DNA of 64,000 nucleotides from Helianthus annuus (GCF_002127325.2 NC_035433.2:95322723-95386722); one strand, 5' to 3'; positions 1 through 11,307 are shown, numbered from the stretch's first letter. The notes: generated by a model not told the origin, from the sequence alone. Numbers and translations: made by a program.

Positions 1-1137
1 GGGCACTCGACAATGAGAGACTGAAGCTGTCTATAGCAACCATAGAGAACACTGCAATCTGTTTGACCACCCGGTTTGACTTCTCGTTTTGAAAGATCAT
101 CACCGAAAGCCTTCAATGCATCTGTTGTTGATAGTTTATTAACAGATTCATACAACTGGTGGAACTTGTTTCTCGTTTCGGGTGATTCGATTATCTTTTC
201 TCTTAATTCACTAGGAAGGCACTCCAGAGCTCTAAACCGAGTTGCAAAGTAACACCAATGTGAAAAATAAATGTTAGAAAAAGAAAGCGGATTATTTAAT
301 GTCAAGTTAGTTAGGGTGGAAGGGGTGGGTTCGGTGACATGATGCGGGGATGGGGTTCACCGCGCGGGCACAACGCCGCCGGCCCCCATCAGTGTGTGGT
401 GAAATGCATTTATCGGTGAGTAGTCACCGAGTGGAGTGAGAGGAGAGAGAGAGGGTTTTAATGGTGGGGCCCATTCTATTCCAACCAATCACACATTTAT
501 CCTTTTTTAAGAAAAAATTGTTTTGGTGGAGCATTAAGAAAAAGAAAAAGAAATGTACCCGGTGACACCTCTAACAAGACCAAAGTTAAATCCAATGAGT
601 ACAGATTCCTGAAAGCCAATGTTGAAACCTTGTTGTGCCGAAGCTTCTTTTCCTGCTATAAGGCCGTCACGATATCCTATCTGTTGAATTATTTAACATT
701 TACATAAAATGTGATACACCACCAGTATAGCGTTCATACATATATTTGAGTATGCGTGTGTGTAACTGTGTATGAGAGAGTGGGTTCGTTTGTGTGTATG
801 CATACCGCATAGAATTGGTTTTTTCTTCTTTGCCATTCTCTGTCTAGGTCAGAGGACAGATCAAGCGTCGCGTCTGCATCATTCCATGATGATCCATCTC
901 CGTACCACTCTTCATCCTCATCATCTGATATTAAACAGTAATTATTTGTTTTTGATTAAGTTATATTGAATCATACAACTTCATCTAATGCATACTACCT
1001 ACTAATTAGCACACAATGAACCTGGATCTTATACCTACTGAGTGAGGTTGCGTAATATGATGAGTTGATGGTTGATCCGATTCTGCTTTTGGTTTTAAAA
1101 TCTCCGAGTAGAGCTCATCAGCCAGACTTCTATCCAT
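1..1137 (-). CDS. Yae1/Lto1-like protein (deca-GX3 domain), 3' end off-window
   Basis: Four coding exons can be joined on the minus strand: 1137-1035, 924-806, 680-559 and 231-1 (continuing off-window). All junctions are GT-AG and keep one frame: donors AG/GTATAAG, GCG/GTATGC and GG/GTACAT, acceptors ATATCAG, TTCAACAG and GGTTTAG. The protein starts MDRSLADELYSE, has an acidic stretch (DDEDEEWYGDGSS), then residues from about 75 beginning IGYRDGLIAGKEAS. From there glycine (or serine) recurs every fourth residue for about ten steps. That is the deca-GX3 motif of the Yae1/Lto1 family. In yeast the Yae1-Lto1 complex is an adaptor loading an Fe-S cluster onto the ABC protein Rli1 for ribosome function; the plant role is inferred by homology. 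About 191 residues are in the window. The ATG lies directly after a CAG acceptor, which points to an intron in the 5' leader. Family call strong; the choice between Yae1 and Lto1 is open. Confidence 0.87.
290..558. repeat. Dispersed repeat inside the third coding intron
   Basis: This part of the intron of the Yae1-like gene is GC-rich, with a GAGAGAG run. It then holds a block (about 455-525: GGTGGGGCCCATTCTATTCC onward, through ACACATTTATCC) that matches the reverse complement of 12610-12700. The two are copies of one unnamed repeat family in opposite orientation. Ends and target-site duplication could not be fixed. Confidence 0.45.
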
Positions 1138-1352
1138 CTGTTTTGTGTGACGTAGTTCATATCAGTTATCAAGTGGAATTGATGACAATAGCATTAACAG
1201 CATAATGTTATTATAATTAGAGGTGTGATCATCAATCTGTTTTAAACAAATTATCGTATTATTTGTGTTATTATCATCATTCGTGTTCAACTCAAAAGTC
1301 AAAACCATTTGTACCTTTACAAAAGAACTCACCATTGACCACCACGGTGGAC

Positions 1353-1724
1353 CAAGTTTTAAAAAAACGGAAAAGAGTTTCGAGGCGTTTTCCCTTCGCC
1401 TCACGAGGCATAAGCCTCGAGGCGTAAGCCCGAGGCGGAGTTAAAAAATAAATACAAATATTATATATCTTATAAAAATAGTAATACTAACTAAATTCAT
1501 CAAAGTAATAAAAAACACACATAAAAAAGACATAAATTGCTTGAAATTCACAAAAACTCAAAAACATCAAAAACAAATATCAAAAACCACTGAGGCGCAG
1601 CCTTTTTAGCACCTCAGCCCCTGTGAGGCGCACATACAGTATAAACCCCCTGAGGCGTGCCTCAGAATCGTTTTTTGGCCGTTTCACCTTGAGGCGCACA
1701 CCTCAACCGTTTTTTAAAACCATG
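1353..1724. mobile_element. hAT-type MITE (372 bp, 8-bp TSD)
   Basis: The 8-bp direct repeat CGGTGGAC flanks the element at 1345-1352 and 1725-1732. The ends are inverted repeats: CAAGTTTTAAAAAAACGG on the left, and CATGGTTTTAAAAAACGG read inward from the right. The interior is AT-rich with several GAGGCG/CGCCTC motifs near both ends that can pair with one another. No coding capacity. An 8-bp TSD and a CA start fit the hAT superfamily. It sits in the putative leader intron of the Yae1-like gene. Confidence 0.75.
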
Positions 1725-1924
1725 CGGTGGACAAGAGGTTTGACCTTGTAAGTTTAGTTACAATCATATGCAATACAGATCATCTTACGATCAATATATC
1801 TAGAAATATAATAGCCTAATTAACTTGGTGTCACGTGTAAACATAGTACTCTTGTTGATGTTTAAAATCTAGTTATTATACAAATAGGTAAATTTACCAC
1901 AGCTAGAGAGTAGTTGAATGTTAC

Positions 1925-2845
1925 CTCAGTTTAGCGAATAGTTGTGATTGGAAGCTACTGCAGAGCAGAATTCAGAAACCTGAAAATGATTAAACAATAG
2001 TCAGTCGGATTTGAACACAATTGGTCAAACACTAACATAGTCATGAATCAAATTTTAGTTACTAGTAAGCCACAAATTATGCGATAAAATACGCATTTTA
2101 AAGCTATTTCATGTTTAAAATACACGTCCTTATTTAGCATTTTTCATGAATAAAAACCAGATACAAGTCTTCCATTTCCCACATCTCTTTTTGCCACAGA
2201 TTGTAAAAAAAAAAATGAACGTTTTATATGTCGTACAAACTACAAAGTAAAAAAACGAAGCACGTGTTTACAAATTCACTGGTTCAAAAATCTATCCAAA
2301 ACATACGGGTGCCGTTCGCTTTTCTTTTGCATTCTATGTGTACCCTTACAAGCAAGGAGTCAAAGATATAGATAACTAGTAACATGTACACAAAATACAG
2401 TGCAACTTCAGAGCCAAAAAACATTGACAATCTTGGAGAACATTCAGTTTTACTTTAGCAACTTAAAACTCTCATTGGAGCATTTTATCGAACACTTGGT
2501 GTGAACCAACAAACACTAATTATTAATACACATAAGATAGAGATAACAAAAGAACATACCACAGAAAGGAAAATACCAGATATGAAAGTCATAATACGAA
2601 ACTATGTGATTAGTATTTCTTGTATTGCACAATCAATTACAAAATGGAATTCAAACAGCACAAAATCGACCACTTTGTGCAATCTGGTTTCAAGAATAAT
2701 AATAATAATAATAATAATAACAATGATAAAGAAACAAGTAGGTAATTCATAGAAAACCTTGTTTGCTAGAATTTCGGCAGAATCCGGCAACCACCAGTTC
2801 ACCTACGAATCGACCACCTAGTTCTCGAGCGACGGAGGAAGGAAG
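1925..2845 (-). other. Candidate non-coding 5' leader exons of the Yae1-like gene
   Basis: The first coding exon begins right after an acceptor (1138-1140), so at least one leader exon should lie upstream. Two candidates fit: 1979-1925 (acceptor ATTTTCAG, donor GAG/GTAACA) and a segment ending near 2757 (donor AAG/GTTTTC) that reaches about 2845 and is richer in GC than its surroundings. This rests on splice-site appearance alone. Transcript reads would settle it. Confidence 0.35.
2695..2720. repeat. (AAT)n microsatellite
   Basis: An uninterrupted run of AAT triplets, about eight copies. Confidence 0.8.
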
Positions 2846-2869
2846 AATATTTGCAGGGCCAGGCCCAAA

Positions 2870-3223
2870 ATATATTTTGTATAAATAAATGAAGGGTCAG
2901 GATATCTAAAGTTTATTTGGATAGAAAGTAATTTTGATTTTTGTGCATCAAAATCAGAGGGGTTGGATTAAATAGATAGAATTGAAAAAAACAGAAAGGC
3001 ATTTGAGATTTCTAACGGTATTCTAGTCCATCCAAGCTAATAGTTTTTCTTTCCTCTAATTCTCCTTCGTTTTTAAAACGTTAATACATTTTCATACGAC
3101 ATTATTATTATTATTATTTTTTTATAAAAAGTGCACCATAAAAACGAGCGTTTTTTAACATTAAAACGAGCACGCTATTACTATACGTTTAAAAAAAATA
3201 TCGATAACCCAGATGCGTAAAAC
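2870..3223. other. AT-rich intergenic stretch, nothing recognised
   Basis: It lies upstream of the candidate leader exon of the Yae1-like gene and may contain its promoter. No clear element, open frame or convincing TATA box could be assigned. Confidence 0.4.
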
Positions 3224-3790
3224 GTAATGGCCAAAAAACACAAAAAAATGATTTTTTTTTCAAAACCCAATGGACTAAAAACACAAAAGAAAGTTTTTTT
3301 TCTAAAACGCAATGGACAAAAAAAAAACGTTTTTTCTAAAACACAATGGACTAAAAATACAAAAGAAAGTGTTCTTTCTAAAACGAAGTGGATACAAAAA
3401 CACAAAAAATGTCTTTTTTTAAACGTAATGGATCAAAAACACAAAACAAAGTGTTCTTTCTAAAACGCAATAGACTAAAAACACAAAAGAAAGTGTTCTT
3501 TCTAAAACGCAATGGATAAAAAACACAAAAAAATGTCTATTCTATAACGCAATGGATCAAAAACACAAAAGAAGCTGCTTATTCTAAAACGAATGGACTA
3601 AAAACACAAAAAAAAATATTTTTCTAAAACGCAATAGACTAAAAACAAAAAAAAAAACGTTTTTCTAACATGCAATAGACTAAAACACAATAAAAATGCG
3701 TTTTTTAATTGTGTTATAAAACGCAATACATTAAAAACACAAAAAGAAAATGTTTTTTTATTGTTTTATAAAAAGTAATGGAGTAAAACG
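3224..3790. repeat. Degenerate A-rich minisatellite
   Basis: About a dozen copies of a unit of roughly 42-47 bp, built as AAAACGCAATGGACTAAAAA followed by cACAAAAGAAAGTGTTCTTTCT. Copies differ by substitutions and by homopolymer length. The small open frames on both strands are products of this repetition, not genes. Confidence 0.8.
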
Positions 3791-3979
3791 CATTTATTGT
3801 GCTTTTCATTGTTTTATTACACTAATTCGGAACAAACTATTCATATCGTATGCATAATTCAAAAAAAAAATAAAAAAAAAAATCCAAACTATCACCAGAT
3901 TAAAGCTTGTGAAGCACATGATACAAACAAAAACCTTTTAAAAAAAAACACAAGAACTAAAGGCAAACAAACAAACAAA

Positions 3980-4158
3980 TCATTTGACTTTGTTACGGTT
4001 TTTAATTACTATACATCCAAAATGAATATAAGGAAATTGACTTTATTATCCAAAAACCCATCATAACAGATGATATATATCCAAAACTGAACATGCAATA
4101 CCCATTTGACTTTATTGCGTTTTATAAGTACTGGATATCCAAAATGAACAAAAGGAAT
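3980..4158. repeat. Tandem units of TTTGACTTTATT type, array split by a Helitron
   Basis: Three related units of about 65-85 bp contain TTGACTTTATTATCC, then TATACATCCAAAATGAA. A fourth unit resumes at 7323, immediately after the Helitron at 4159-7322. The neighbouring unit (AAGGAAATTGACTTTATT, near 4032) shows what the site looked like before the Helitron landed. Confidence 0.65.
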
Positions 4159-4167
4159 TCTCCTATA

Positions 4168-4710
4168 TAGGGGTGCAAACGAGCCGAGCCGAGCCCGAAC
4201 TTGACCAGGCTCGAGCTCGAGCTCGATTAACTTATGTGAGCTCGGGCTCGAGCTCGAGCTCGATTCGAGCTTTGTTTTCAAGGCTCGAGCTCGGCTCGTT
4301 TGTATTTTCTCAAGCTCGAGCTCGGCTCGGGCTCGGCTCGTTTATTATCTATTAATTAATATATTAAATAAAAATAATATATATAATAGACTTTTTAGGC
4401 TCGCGAGCTCGATAAGTGAAGCTCGGGCTCGGGCTCGTTTACTAAATAAGCTTATTTTTAGGTTCGAGGTCGGCTGGTAAACACGTTTGAATAAGTTCAG
4501 CTCGACTCGGCTCGTTTACACTAAGGCTCGATAAGGCTTGACGAGCCTAACGAGCTTCACATGCGAGGCTCGAGCTCGGGCTCGATAAGCAAACGAGCTT
4601 TATTTTAGGCTCAAGCTCGGCTCGGGCTCGATAAGGCTTGGCTCGTTTCGAGCTTTTTCTCGAGCCGATCTCAAGTAGCTCGCGAGCTGCTCGGCTCGTT
4701 TGCACCCCTA
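4168..4710. mobile_element. Ac-like hAT MITE rich in GAGCTCG (543 bp)
   Basis: The 8-bp TSD CTCCTATA lies at 4160-4167 and 4711-4718. Terminal inverted repeats are TAGGGGTGCAAACGAGC at both ends, close to the TAGGGATGAAA ends of maize Ac. The interior is a run of GGCTCGAGCTCGGGCTCG motifs that are largely self-complementary. No transposase. It has inserted just inside the 5' end of the Helitron 4159-7322. Confidence 0.85.
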
Positions 4711-5788
4711 CTCCTATATATTATTAATAGACCAACGTTTTGAACAGTAGAAAAGAAAAGGGATACTTTTGGTATTTCACCTACAACACGCATCTTCATC
4801 CTCTCCTCTGACTGCACATATACCACTGAGACGAGAAAGATGTGAGATAAGGGTGACGACGACGATAGCAATTTTTGTGACAACGCGACGATGATGACGG
4901 AGATGGCTGCCGAAAAGGTTCAGTGGTTAGCGGCGGCGGCGGCGACGGCGACGGTTAGGGTTCCGCCATGAAACATGGTATCGGCAGTGTTTTCTTTATC
5001 AGAATCGCTATTGGGTGGGCTAAGTTCCAGGGTTCCGGCCGCCGTTCAGTTGAAGGTAATGACGATTAAGAAGGCAATGATGGAGGTTATGGTTATAGGC
5101 ATGGCGGTGACTTCAGAAACGAACTCCGGTGACTCAACTAGGGTTCCAGCAAGATTACGTCACCTTTTTACACTGTAAGTTTGGTTTTCTTGAAGGTTCA
5201 AGGACCGATGATGATGGTATCACACACCACCCGTCCAAAAACCCACCGCCCTGCCCCTTCTCCATTGACCATCGCGGGTGTGAAGGAGTGGGTCTAGAGA
5301 GAGCGAAACAGATCAAAGAAGAGACGAGAGACAGAGACGGAGTAGGGTTCTCCGACGTCGACAACGGTGAAGAGGCATCCGCTGGCCTGAGGCAAACTGG
5401 TGTTATCAACAGGTTATGCGTTCGATTTTGATTTGTTGTCCCTTTTTCAGTTTTCCCGGCCATACATTAATTAATTAGTTGATTCTACATTCCCTCGGTT
5501 TTAAAAAAGAGACAGTGATTGATTTAAGGTGTTTAATTTGTGAAATTGGTATGCATTTTGTTATTTTATTTCAATACATCTCAAACCTTCTTTCAAAATA
5601 AATTATATAGATTTTTAATTTGAACACAATGAGTTAATTTTGGGGACATGTGTTGCAGAACATTGGCAGTTAGAATCACATATTTGTTTAAAATATCAGT
5701 TGTTTAAGTGGTTGTAGTCAATTGGAAAACACACGTCTAAACGTCCCTTAATCAGTCCCCTATATTGTGGTTAGCTTTATGACTGTAG

Positions 5789-5919
5789 GCCAACAATGAC
5801 GATGTTTTAAATCCCAATCGAAATGTTGATGAGCTCCGATGGAACCAGAAAGAACTAATGGAATGGCAAGTGAATCTACCTGCTGGATTCAAACACGAAG
5901 TCATTAATAATCTCCCAAG
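5789..5919 (+). pseudogene. Captured exon-like fragment, source gene not recognised
   Basis: Acceptor CTGTAG (ends 5788) and donor AAG/GTATAA (5920) bracket 131 bases open in one frame, encoding ...NVDELRWNQKELMEWQ... and ending FKHEVINNLPR. The composition looks like real coding sequence, but the next exon-like pieces (for example 6140-6237) do not continue the frame. It lies in the Helitron, so it is most likely a captured piece of a host gene. The parent was not identified. Confidence 0.4.
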
Positions 5920-7395
5920 GTATAATATTATGACTGTTTTAGTTCATTTTATTTTGAATTATGAGTTAATAATCTCCATGGATATTATGACTGTTTCAAT
6001 TAACTTTTTATGTGTAGTCGATGTACAGTTTGCCTCTGCGGATTTTCCAAATGTATAATATTATGACTTTTCAGTTGATTTTTTATGTGTGCTTTTGCGG
6101 ATTTTCTGTTATTACCTTTTAAACATGAAAATATCTTAGGATTTCGCCAAGGCTATGGTGATGCATTTCAGCTCTTTTGTATGAGCTTGAGCAAGGATAA
6201 GATTTCAGTGTGTCTTGGTTACAAAGCTGAGAAGGTCATGTAATTGACTATGCTATCACACGACAACTGGTTTGTGTACAACCATGACACGTTTGCTTTA
6301 CTTCTTTGATTGATTATCTATCTGAGCATAATCATTGTCTTTGGCCAGTTCCTAAAATCCTAATCACTTATTTTCACTATTTCAGTTACAAGGGGCTATG
6401 ACAGTTAATGGTTCTTACATAGCTGTGTTGTCTTTATCCTTTTGATCTTACCAATTTATGTCTGAGCCTCATCATATGACTTATTGTTTTCACCATTATC
6501 ATTTTCCTTTCATGACTGAGAAAATTCTATTGACTCATGTTTCCTTTTCTTTCTATATCCGTTTTTTTTTTCTCAAATTGGTCGACAAGATTTACACACC
6601 TAATTGTTGATTGCTTGATTTACATAACTGTTCTAATTATTTTCCCCTATTGTCAGGTAGTAGTAGTATTGCAATGCTTGCTGGTAGTAGGAAAGTGTGC
6701 TCGTAAGGTACTCTATTCAGTGTTACTTGCATTAGAACTACTTTCATAATAATATGGGACACGTTTAATCAACGTGATTCTGTGTGCTTTTATTCGACAT
6801 CGTTTACACATGATTTATGCGATTCATTTCACATATATGATTTTTCTCTGCAGATCTTACATTCATGTAAAGGAAACAATGAGAAAAGGGCCAAAGGAGT
6901 GATTGATGAAATATGTTACAACATTTTAAGACTGTAAAATTTTACATTTCGTTTTTGAACCAAACTCACACAATACATCACCCTCATATTATCATATTCT
7001 ACTAATTCCATTACTTAGGTGGTGGTGTTTTGAGTTTAACCAGTTTCATTCCTTATGGTTTCCTGTGTACCAAGTGAAATTCTTTGTACTTTCAAAGTCA
7101 TAATTTGTATTTATAGAGAGATTTATCTTTGGTCCAACAAATTCTTCATTAAAATTCGAATCTAATTGCAACTTTGGGTTTGAAGTTCGGTACTCTAATT
7201 TTTGGAACGAGAAACACCACGCTTGAGTCGAATGGGTTACTAAATTGACTGCAACTAAATTCACCCAAGTACATCGCGCATGGTAAATTGCCGGCGCAAT
7301 GCGCCTGCTTTGAAACCCCTAGTTTGACTTTATTATCCAAAAACCCAATAGAAAAGTAATATACATCCAAACTGAAAAACACGATACATGTTGAT

Positions 7396-8252
7396 AAACT
7401 ATTCATATCATTAGAAGCATAATATTTATACTCATCTCCAAAATCAATAAAGAACTAGTCCAGGATTTGACTTTTACATCAGTTCAAGCTTAAAAAATGT
7501 TGGTTCGACGACCATTGCATTTTAGCCTAATCTTTTACTTATGAACAGAATCGGATACCTTTCTTCTTGAAATCGTTTCTTCGAGTTAGTTGCATCAAAA
7601 GTGAACTTGAGAACTTTAAGAAGGCAGCAGCTCCGGTGATGGCTAACACGTTCCGTCTCCGTTAGGGCAGGGCCGTTGTTGTGGCGGTGGGATAAACTTA
7701 ATACAGAGTTGACAAATGAAGGAGTGGTGGTCAGGTTAAGATGTAGAGCGGTAGCTGGTGATAACAAGGGTGGCAGATTGTCGAATGGTGGTGATGGTGC
7801 AGGTTGGATATGGTGGATGTGGTGGTTATGGAAGTGGTAGTGGTAGCTGTGGTGTTGCCGAGTAGGGTTGAGAAAAGAACGTGATATGGGTTTTGAGAAA
7901 AAAATAAAATAGATAAAATTACCGTTTAATCTAGTTCTCAAGAAGTGATACATGTCATAATCACATTCTTTCTTACCCTTTCTATCAAAACAAAACTTTC
8001 TATTTAATCTTTTCCTATAAATAAAAAATAAAATATTATATTATCGTTAATTTTTATTGTTAATTGTATTAATATTTTTATTAAATAAAAATTACTTTAT
8101 TTATTGTTAGGATCAAAACTAATTTTGGATGATTTGGTTACGAAAACTCACTTAAATCTTGAAAACTAATTTATTATATTGCTTCTCGTCTCTCTTACAT
8201 AAAATGTCATTTGTCTCGCACTTTCTTAAACAACATTGTATATTTATTATAA
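7396..8252. other. AT-rich spacer, nothing assigned
   Basis: Between the Helitron-split tandem repeat and the next Helitron. A 143-codon minus-strand frame (7953-7522) is histidine/proline-rich because of CCA/GGT repeats and has no recognisable domain or splice context, so it is not called a gene. Confidence 0.4.
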
Positions 8253-8934
8253 CTAGTATTAAGCCCCCGCGTTGCAGCGGTTGTTGTAAAACTGTGTCAA
8301 GTAAAACCAATGCTACACCACTGTCATCGATCAGCAACACAAGCTCGTAAAAACAAATTAAATAAAAACGAAAAAAATAATGCCGAGCGAAAAGCAAACG
8401 TAAAACCTTTGAATCACGAACGCTCGTTTCAGAGAAATTAAACCGTAACGTAAAACATAGAAAAAAATAACTCAGTCAATCCAGGACCCGCACGTTGGTC
8501 GAACTTGTTAAACGGAGAAAAAAAGATTTGCTGGGACGGTCTAGTCAAACGGGAAAAAATATACGAAAAAAATGTTGAACCCCACACGCAAGTTGCAGTG
8601 CATTAACTCACAAAATTTAGAACGAAACGAAAAATTTGGGAAAGATGATAAGTATGGTGGACCAAAATTGAAAATAAAAAAGAGTTGGAATTAAATTGCA
8701 AATGATGAAAAACTTTGGGTTAAAAGTAAAAAAAAAAAACAAAGGGTCTAAATTGCAAAATTAAAGTTATTTATTAATCTTAGATAAAGATAATGAGAAA
8801 AATAAATGATATCTATATATTGGTTATTAGATTAATATTAAAAGAAATTTATTAAATTATTATAAATAAAATTTATGAGGTTGAGGGAGAGAATGACATG
8901 TGTCATTATTTGGAGTCTTTTATTATAAGTTAGA
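8253..8934 (-). mobile_element. Short non-autonomous Helitron (682 bp)
   Basis: Read on the minus strand it begins A/TCTAACTTATAATAAAAG (8934) and ends with the hairpin CCGC-TGCAAC-GCGG (8280-8267), then CTAG/T (8256-8253). Insertion between A and T with TC...CTAG ends is the Helitron signature. The interior is AT-rich with no coding sequence; a stretch near 8400-8490 (AACATAGAAAAAAATAACTC) recurs at 60070-60115 next to another Helitron end of the same family. Confidence 0.65.
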
Positions 8935-9040
8935 TAAGAAAAAATGAATCGTATACGTTGACCTCATTCATTAACACCAATCTTTTTAACTTGAATCATA
9001 TTCCATGTGTTCTCTTCTTCACTAATTATTACTATTACTA

Positions 9041-9977
9041 TCTATTAATAATAGAAACCAAATGAACAGTGATTATATTATATATTATATAATAATAATA
9101 TACTAATATAATATACTATTAATAATACAAAAAACAAATAAACAGTGATTATATTATATAATAATAATCATAATGATAATAATAATAATAATAATATACT
9201 AATATAATATACTATTAATAATACAAAGCAAATGGACATATGATAATTATAATAATAATATACTAATATAATAATACTAATTATTATTATTTTCTTTACT
9301 CTCTCACAGTTGGATAAGCTTGTTGTCAACCAATACTGGTATTGAAAATACAGGTACGGTCCGGTTCATTATTAGTACATGAAGGTACAATCGGCACCAG
9401 CGTGATACAGAAAACGCCAAAAGTCGGTACCGGATTGAGTTTGAAAATCTTTTAGTTTGGGAAATTCGGTACTGCTACACGGTACCATTTGCTCATCCCT
9501 GATCACAGGTGCCGTACAAACAACAATGGTATCGTACAACTTTTTCTTCTTGATTTTCTTCAACTTTTAATGATTTCATTTTTTAGTTTTAGGGGTAGGG
9601 ATGAGCTTGGTGGCAACCGATACCGAAAATACCGGTTACGGTACAGGCATATGAAGGTAAAAATCGGTAGCGAACCGGTACTAGGAACGCCAAAAGTCGG
9701 TACCGAATTGGTACTTAGGATCCTTCGGTTTGGGAAATTCGGTACCGGTACCCAGTATTATTTGCTCATCTCTGACCACGGGTTTCATACGAACATCATT
9801 AACATATAACTTTTTTGGTTGATTTTCTTTCGATTACTTTTTACTGTTTTTTACATTTTCTTTATTTTTGTTAGTGGTTCCGCGTGCAACGCGCTCGTAG
9901 TGATTTCAAAACACATGTAAACACAGACTAAATAACAAAAGAAGTTTGCCGCAACACGGCTAGAGTGATAAACCTAG
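9041..9977 (+). mobile_element. Short non-autonomous Helitron (937 bp)
   Basis: It starts A/TCTATTAATAATAGAAACC (9041) and ends with stem GCCG-CAACA-CGGC (9948-9960), then ATAAACCTAG/T (9968-9977). The 5' part has been tandemly reduplicated around an AT microsatellite (9110-9230). The 3' part holds a duplicated block. A second degenerate hairpin end lies at about 9885-9900. No open frames. Confidence 0.65.
9312..9860. repeat. Tandem duplication, about 287-bp period, rich in GGTACC motifs
   Basis: Two direct copies, 9312-9598 and 9599-9860, share the order GGATGAGCTTG, GAAAATAC, GAAGGTA, AACGCCAAAAGTCGGTACCG, GGGAAATTCGGTAC and TTTGCTCATC. Each copy starts and ends with inverted GATGAGC/GCTCATC, so the original unit may have been a small hAT-like element. 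Copies are clearly diverged. Confidence 0.6.
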
Positions 9978-10072
9978 TTAATATATGATAAATTTAAAAG
10001 GGAATGAACAGTGCTCATTCTTTATTATATGATTTTTTATTATAATTTATATTCATTTATTAGATTATGGGG

Positions 10073-10900
10073 TATGGGACGAGGGTTAGGTACAAATACC
10101 CAAGTCACCACCCCGGGTAGGCTTGGGTTTCGGTGTGGCCACTTGGGTGGGAGTTTAAGTCCAGGCGTTTGGCATGACTAGCGGTCCTCCGTGGCCGGCT
10201 CTCATTGACTGGGTTGGGTTGGCTAGGCCATAGCGGCTAGGTTTAAATTTTAAAAAATAACCGTTTGGCTTGTAATCATTCTTTATTATGTGTTTTTTTA
10301 TTATATCTTATATTCATTTATCAGACTATGGGGTATGGGGCGTGGGTTGGGTACAAATACCCAAGTCACCACCCCGGGTGGGCTTGGGTTTCGGTGTGGC
10401 CTCTTAGGCGGGAGTTTCAGTCCGGGCGTTGGGCATGACTAGCGGTCCTCCGTGGCCGGCTCTCATTGGCTGGGTTGGCTAGGCAATAGCGGCTAGGTTT
10501 AAATTTTAAAAAATAACCGTTTGGGAGTTTAAGTCCAGGCGTTTGGCATGACTAGCGGTCCTCCGTGGCCGGCTCTCATTGACTGGGTTGGGTTGGCTAG
10601 GCCATAGCGGCTAGGTTTAAATTTTAAAAAATAACCGTTTGGCTTGTAATCATTCTTTATTATGTGTTTTTTTATTATATCTTATATTCATTTATCAGAC
10701 TATGGGGTATGGGGCGTGGGTTGGGTACAAATACCCAAGTCACCACCCCGGGTGGGCTTGGGTTTCGGTGTGGCCTCTTAGGCGGGAGTTTCAGTCCGGG
10801 CGTTGGGCATGACTAGCGGTCCTCCGTGGCCGGCTCTCATTGGCTGGGTTGGCTAGGCAATAGCGGCTAGGTTTAAATTTTAAAAAATAACCGTTTGGCC
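10073..10900. repeat. GGGTTGGG-rich block with a 374-bp tandem duplication
   Basis: The segment from 10149 to 10523 is repeated almost exactly at 10523-10897 (offset 374 bp). Each copy contains two variants of a module running ATGGGGTATGGG, CAAATACCCAAGTCACCACC, GGCATGACTAGCGGTCCTCC and ATAACCGTTTGG. There are four modules in all, in variant order A-B-A-B, which shows a two-module unit was duplicated. It lies just upstream of a Myb/SANT remnant with a TATA-like CTATAAAACC at 10925. Confidence 0.8.
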
Positions 10901-10914
10901 AAGCCAAACGGTTC
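10889..10914. repeat. Palindrome AACCGTTTGGC-caa-GCCAAACGGTT
   Basis: A perfect 11-bp inverted repeat with a 3-bp loop at the downstream edge of the duplicated block, about 20 bp before a TATA-like CTATAAAA. Confidence 0.7.
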
Positions 10915-11025
10915 ACCCAAGTCACTATAAAACCCCCCAACCCCACCGCATGTCCACATCGCTACTCCAAACCTTCACTCTACCTACCCGAACCCGCTAC
11001 CCACACTTGATACCGGCACAACGCG

Positions 11026-11307
11026 ATGAAGGGCCGCCAACCCAGTGAGACCCGTTGTTACTGGCCGGAAGCTTTCGCTAGCTACCGGCACAACTTGGGG
11101 AACGACTGGCACAATTTAAACGCGTGCCAACACAAGTGGCACGAGCTACGACCGAAGCTCGACCGTTTTAAAACCTACTACGATAGCGTGACGTGCGATG
11201 ATATAAGTCACGAAGACTGGGTTGCGGTGGCCAACATCCAGTTCCGGGGCAAGGAGCGGAAGTCGTTTGACAAGCTCGCCTGTTTCGAAATCTACCTAAC
11301 GCTTTAG
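11026..11307 (+). pseudogene. Truncated Myb/SANT-like protein (Harbinger-associated type)
   Basis: The 93-codon frame reads MKGRQPSETRCYWPEAF, then ...DWHNLNACQHKWHELRPKLD and RFKTYYDSVTCDD. The spacing W...CQxKWxxLxxKLxxFxxxY is that of the Myb/SANT (trihelix-like) proteins that accompany PIF/Harbinger transposases and are often mis-annotated in plants as NAM-associated or GST T3-like. Full-length members are several times longer. Here the first helix and the C-terminal region are missing or replaced. A T-rich AT stretch follows. Function is unlikely. Confidence 0.5.

Larger units (their letters stand above)
4159..7322 (+). mobile_element. Non-autonomous Helitron carrying gene scraps
   Basis: The 3' end is GGCGC-AAT-GCGCC (7293-7305), a stem-loop, followed 14 bp later by CTAG (7319-7322) and a T, as in Helitrons. 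The 5' end is placed at TCTCCTATA (4159). Past the inserted hAT element it continues TATTATTAATAGACC...TGAACAGT, matching the 5' ends of the Helitrons at 9041 and 12151. The flanks 4151-4158 and 7323 onward join to recreate a unit of the local tandem repeat, which supports both borders. No Rep/helicase coding is present. The interior has intron-exon-like pieces from unidentified genes (see 5789) and a GA-rich stretch at 4890-5440 without a believable gene. Confidence 0.65.

Noticed and set aside
3224..3790. Regularly spaced repeats that might suggest a CRISPR-like array
   Set aside because: Units are contiguous and degenerate with no unique spacers, and the genome is a plant; it is a minisatellite.
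5155..5463. Overlapping open frames of about 100 codons on both strands
   Set aside because: Neither has a recognisable domain, and the two frames overlap; the region is Helitron cargo with GA-rich composition.
6140..6237. Next exon after the captured exon 5789-5919
   Set aside because: Joining at the visible splice sites gives an early stop, so the two cannot be shown to belong to one gene.
7522..7953. 143-codon minus-strand frame
   Set aside because: His/Pro-rich from CCA repeats, no family resemblance, no promoter or splice evidence.
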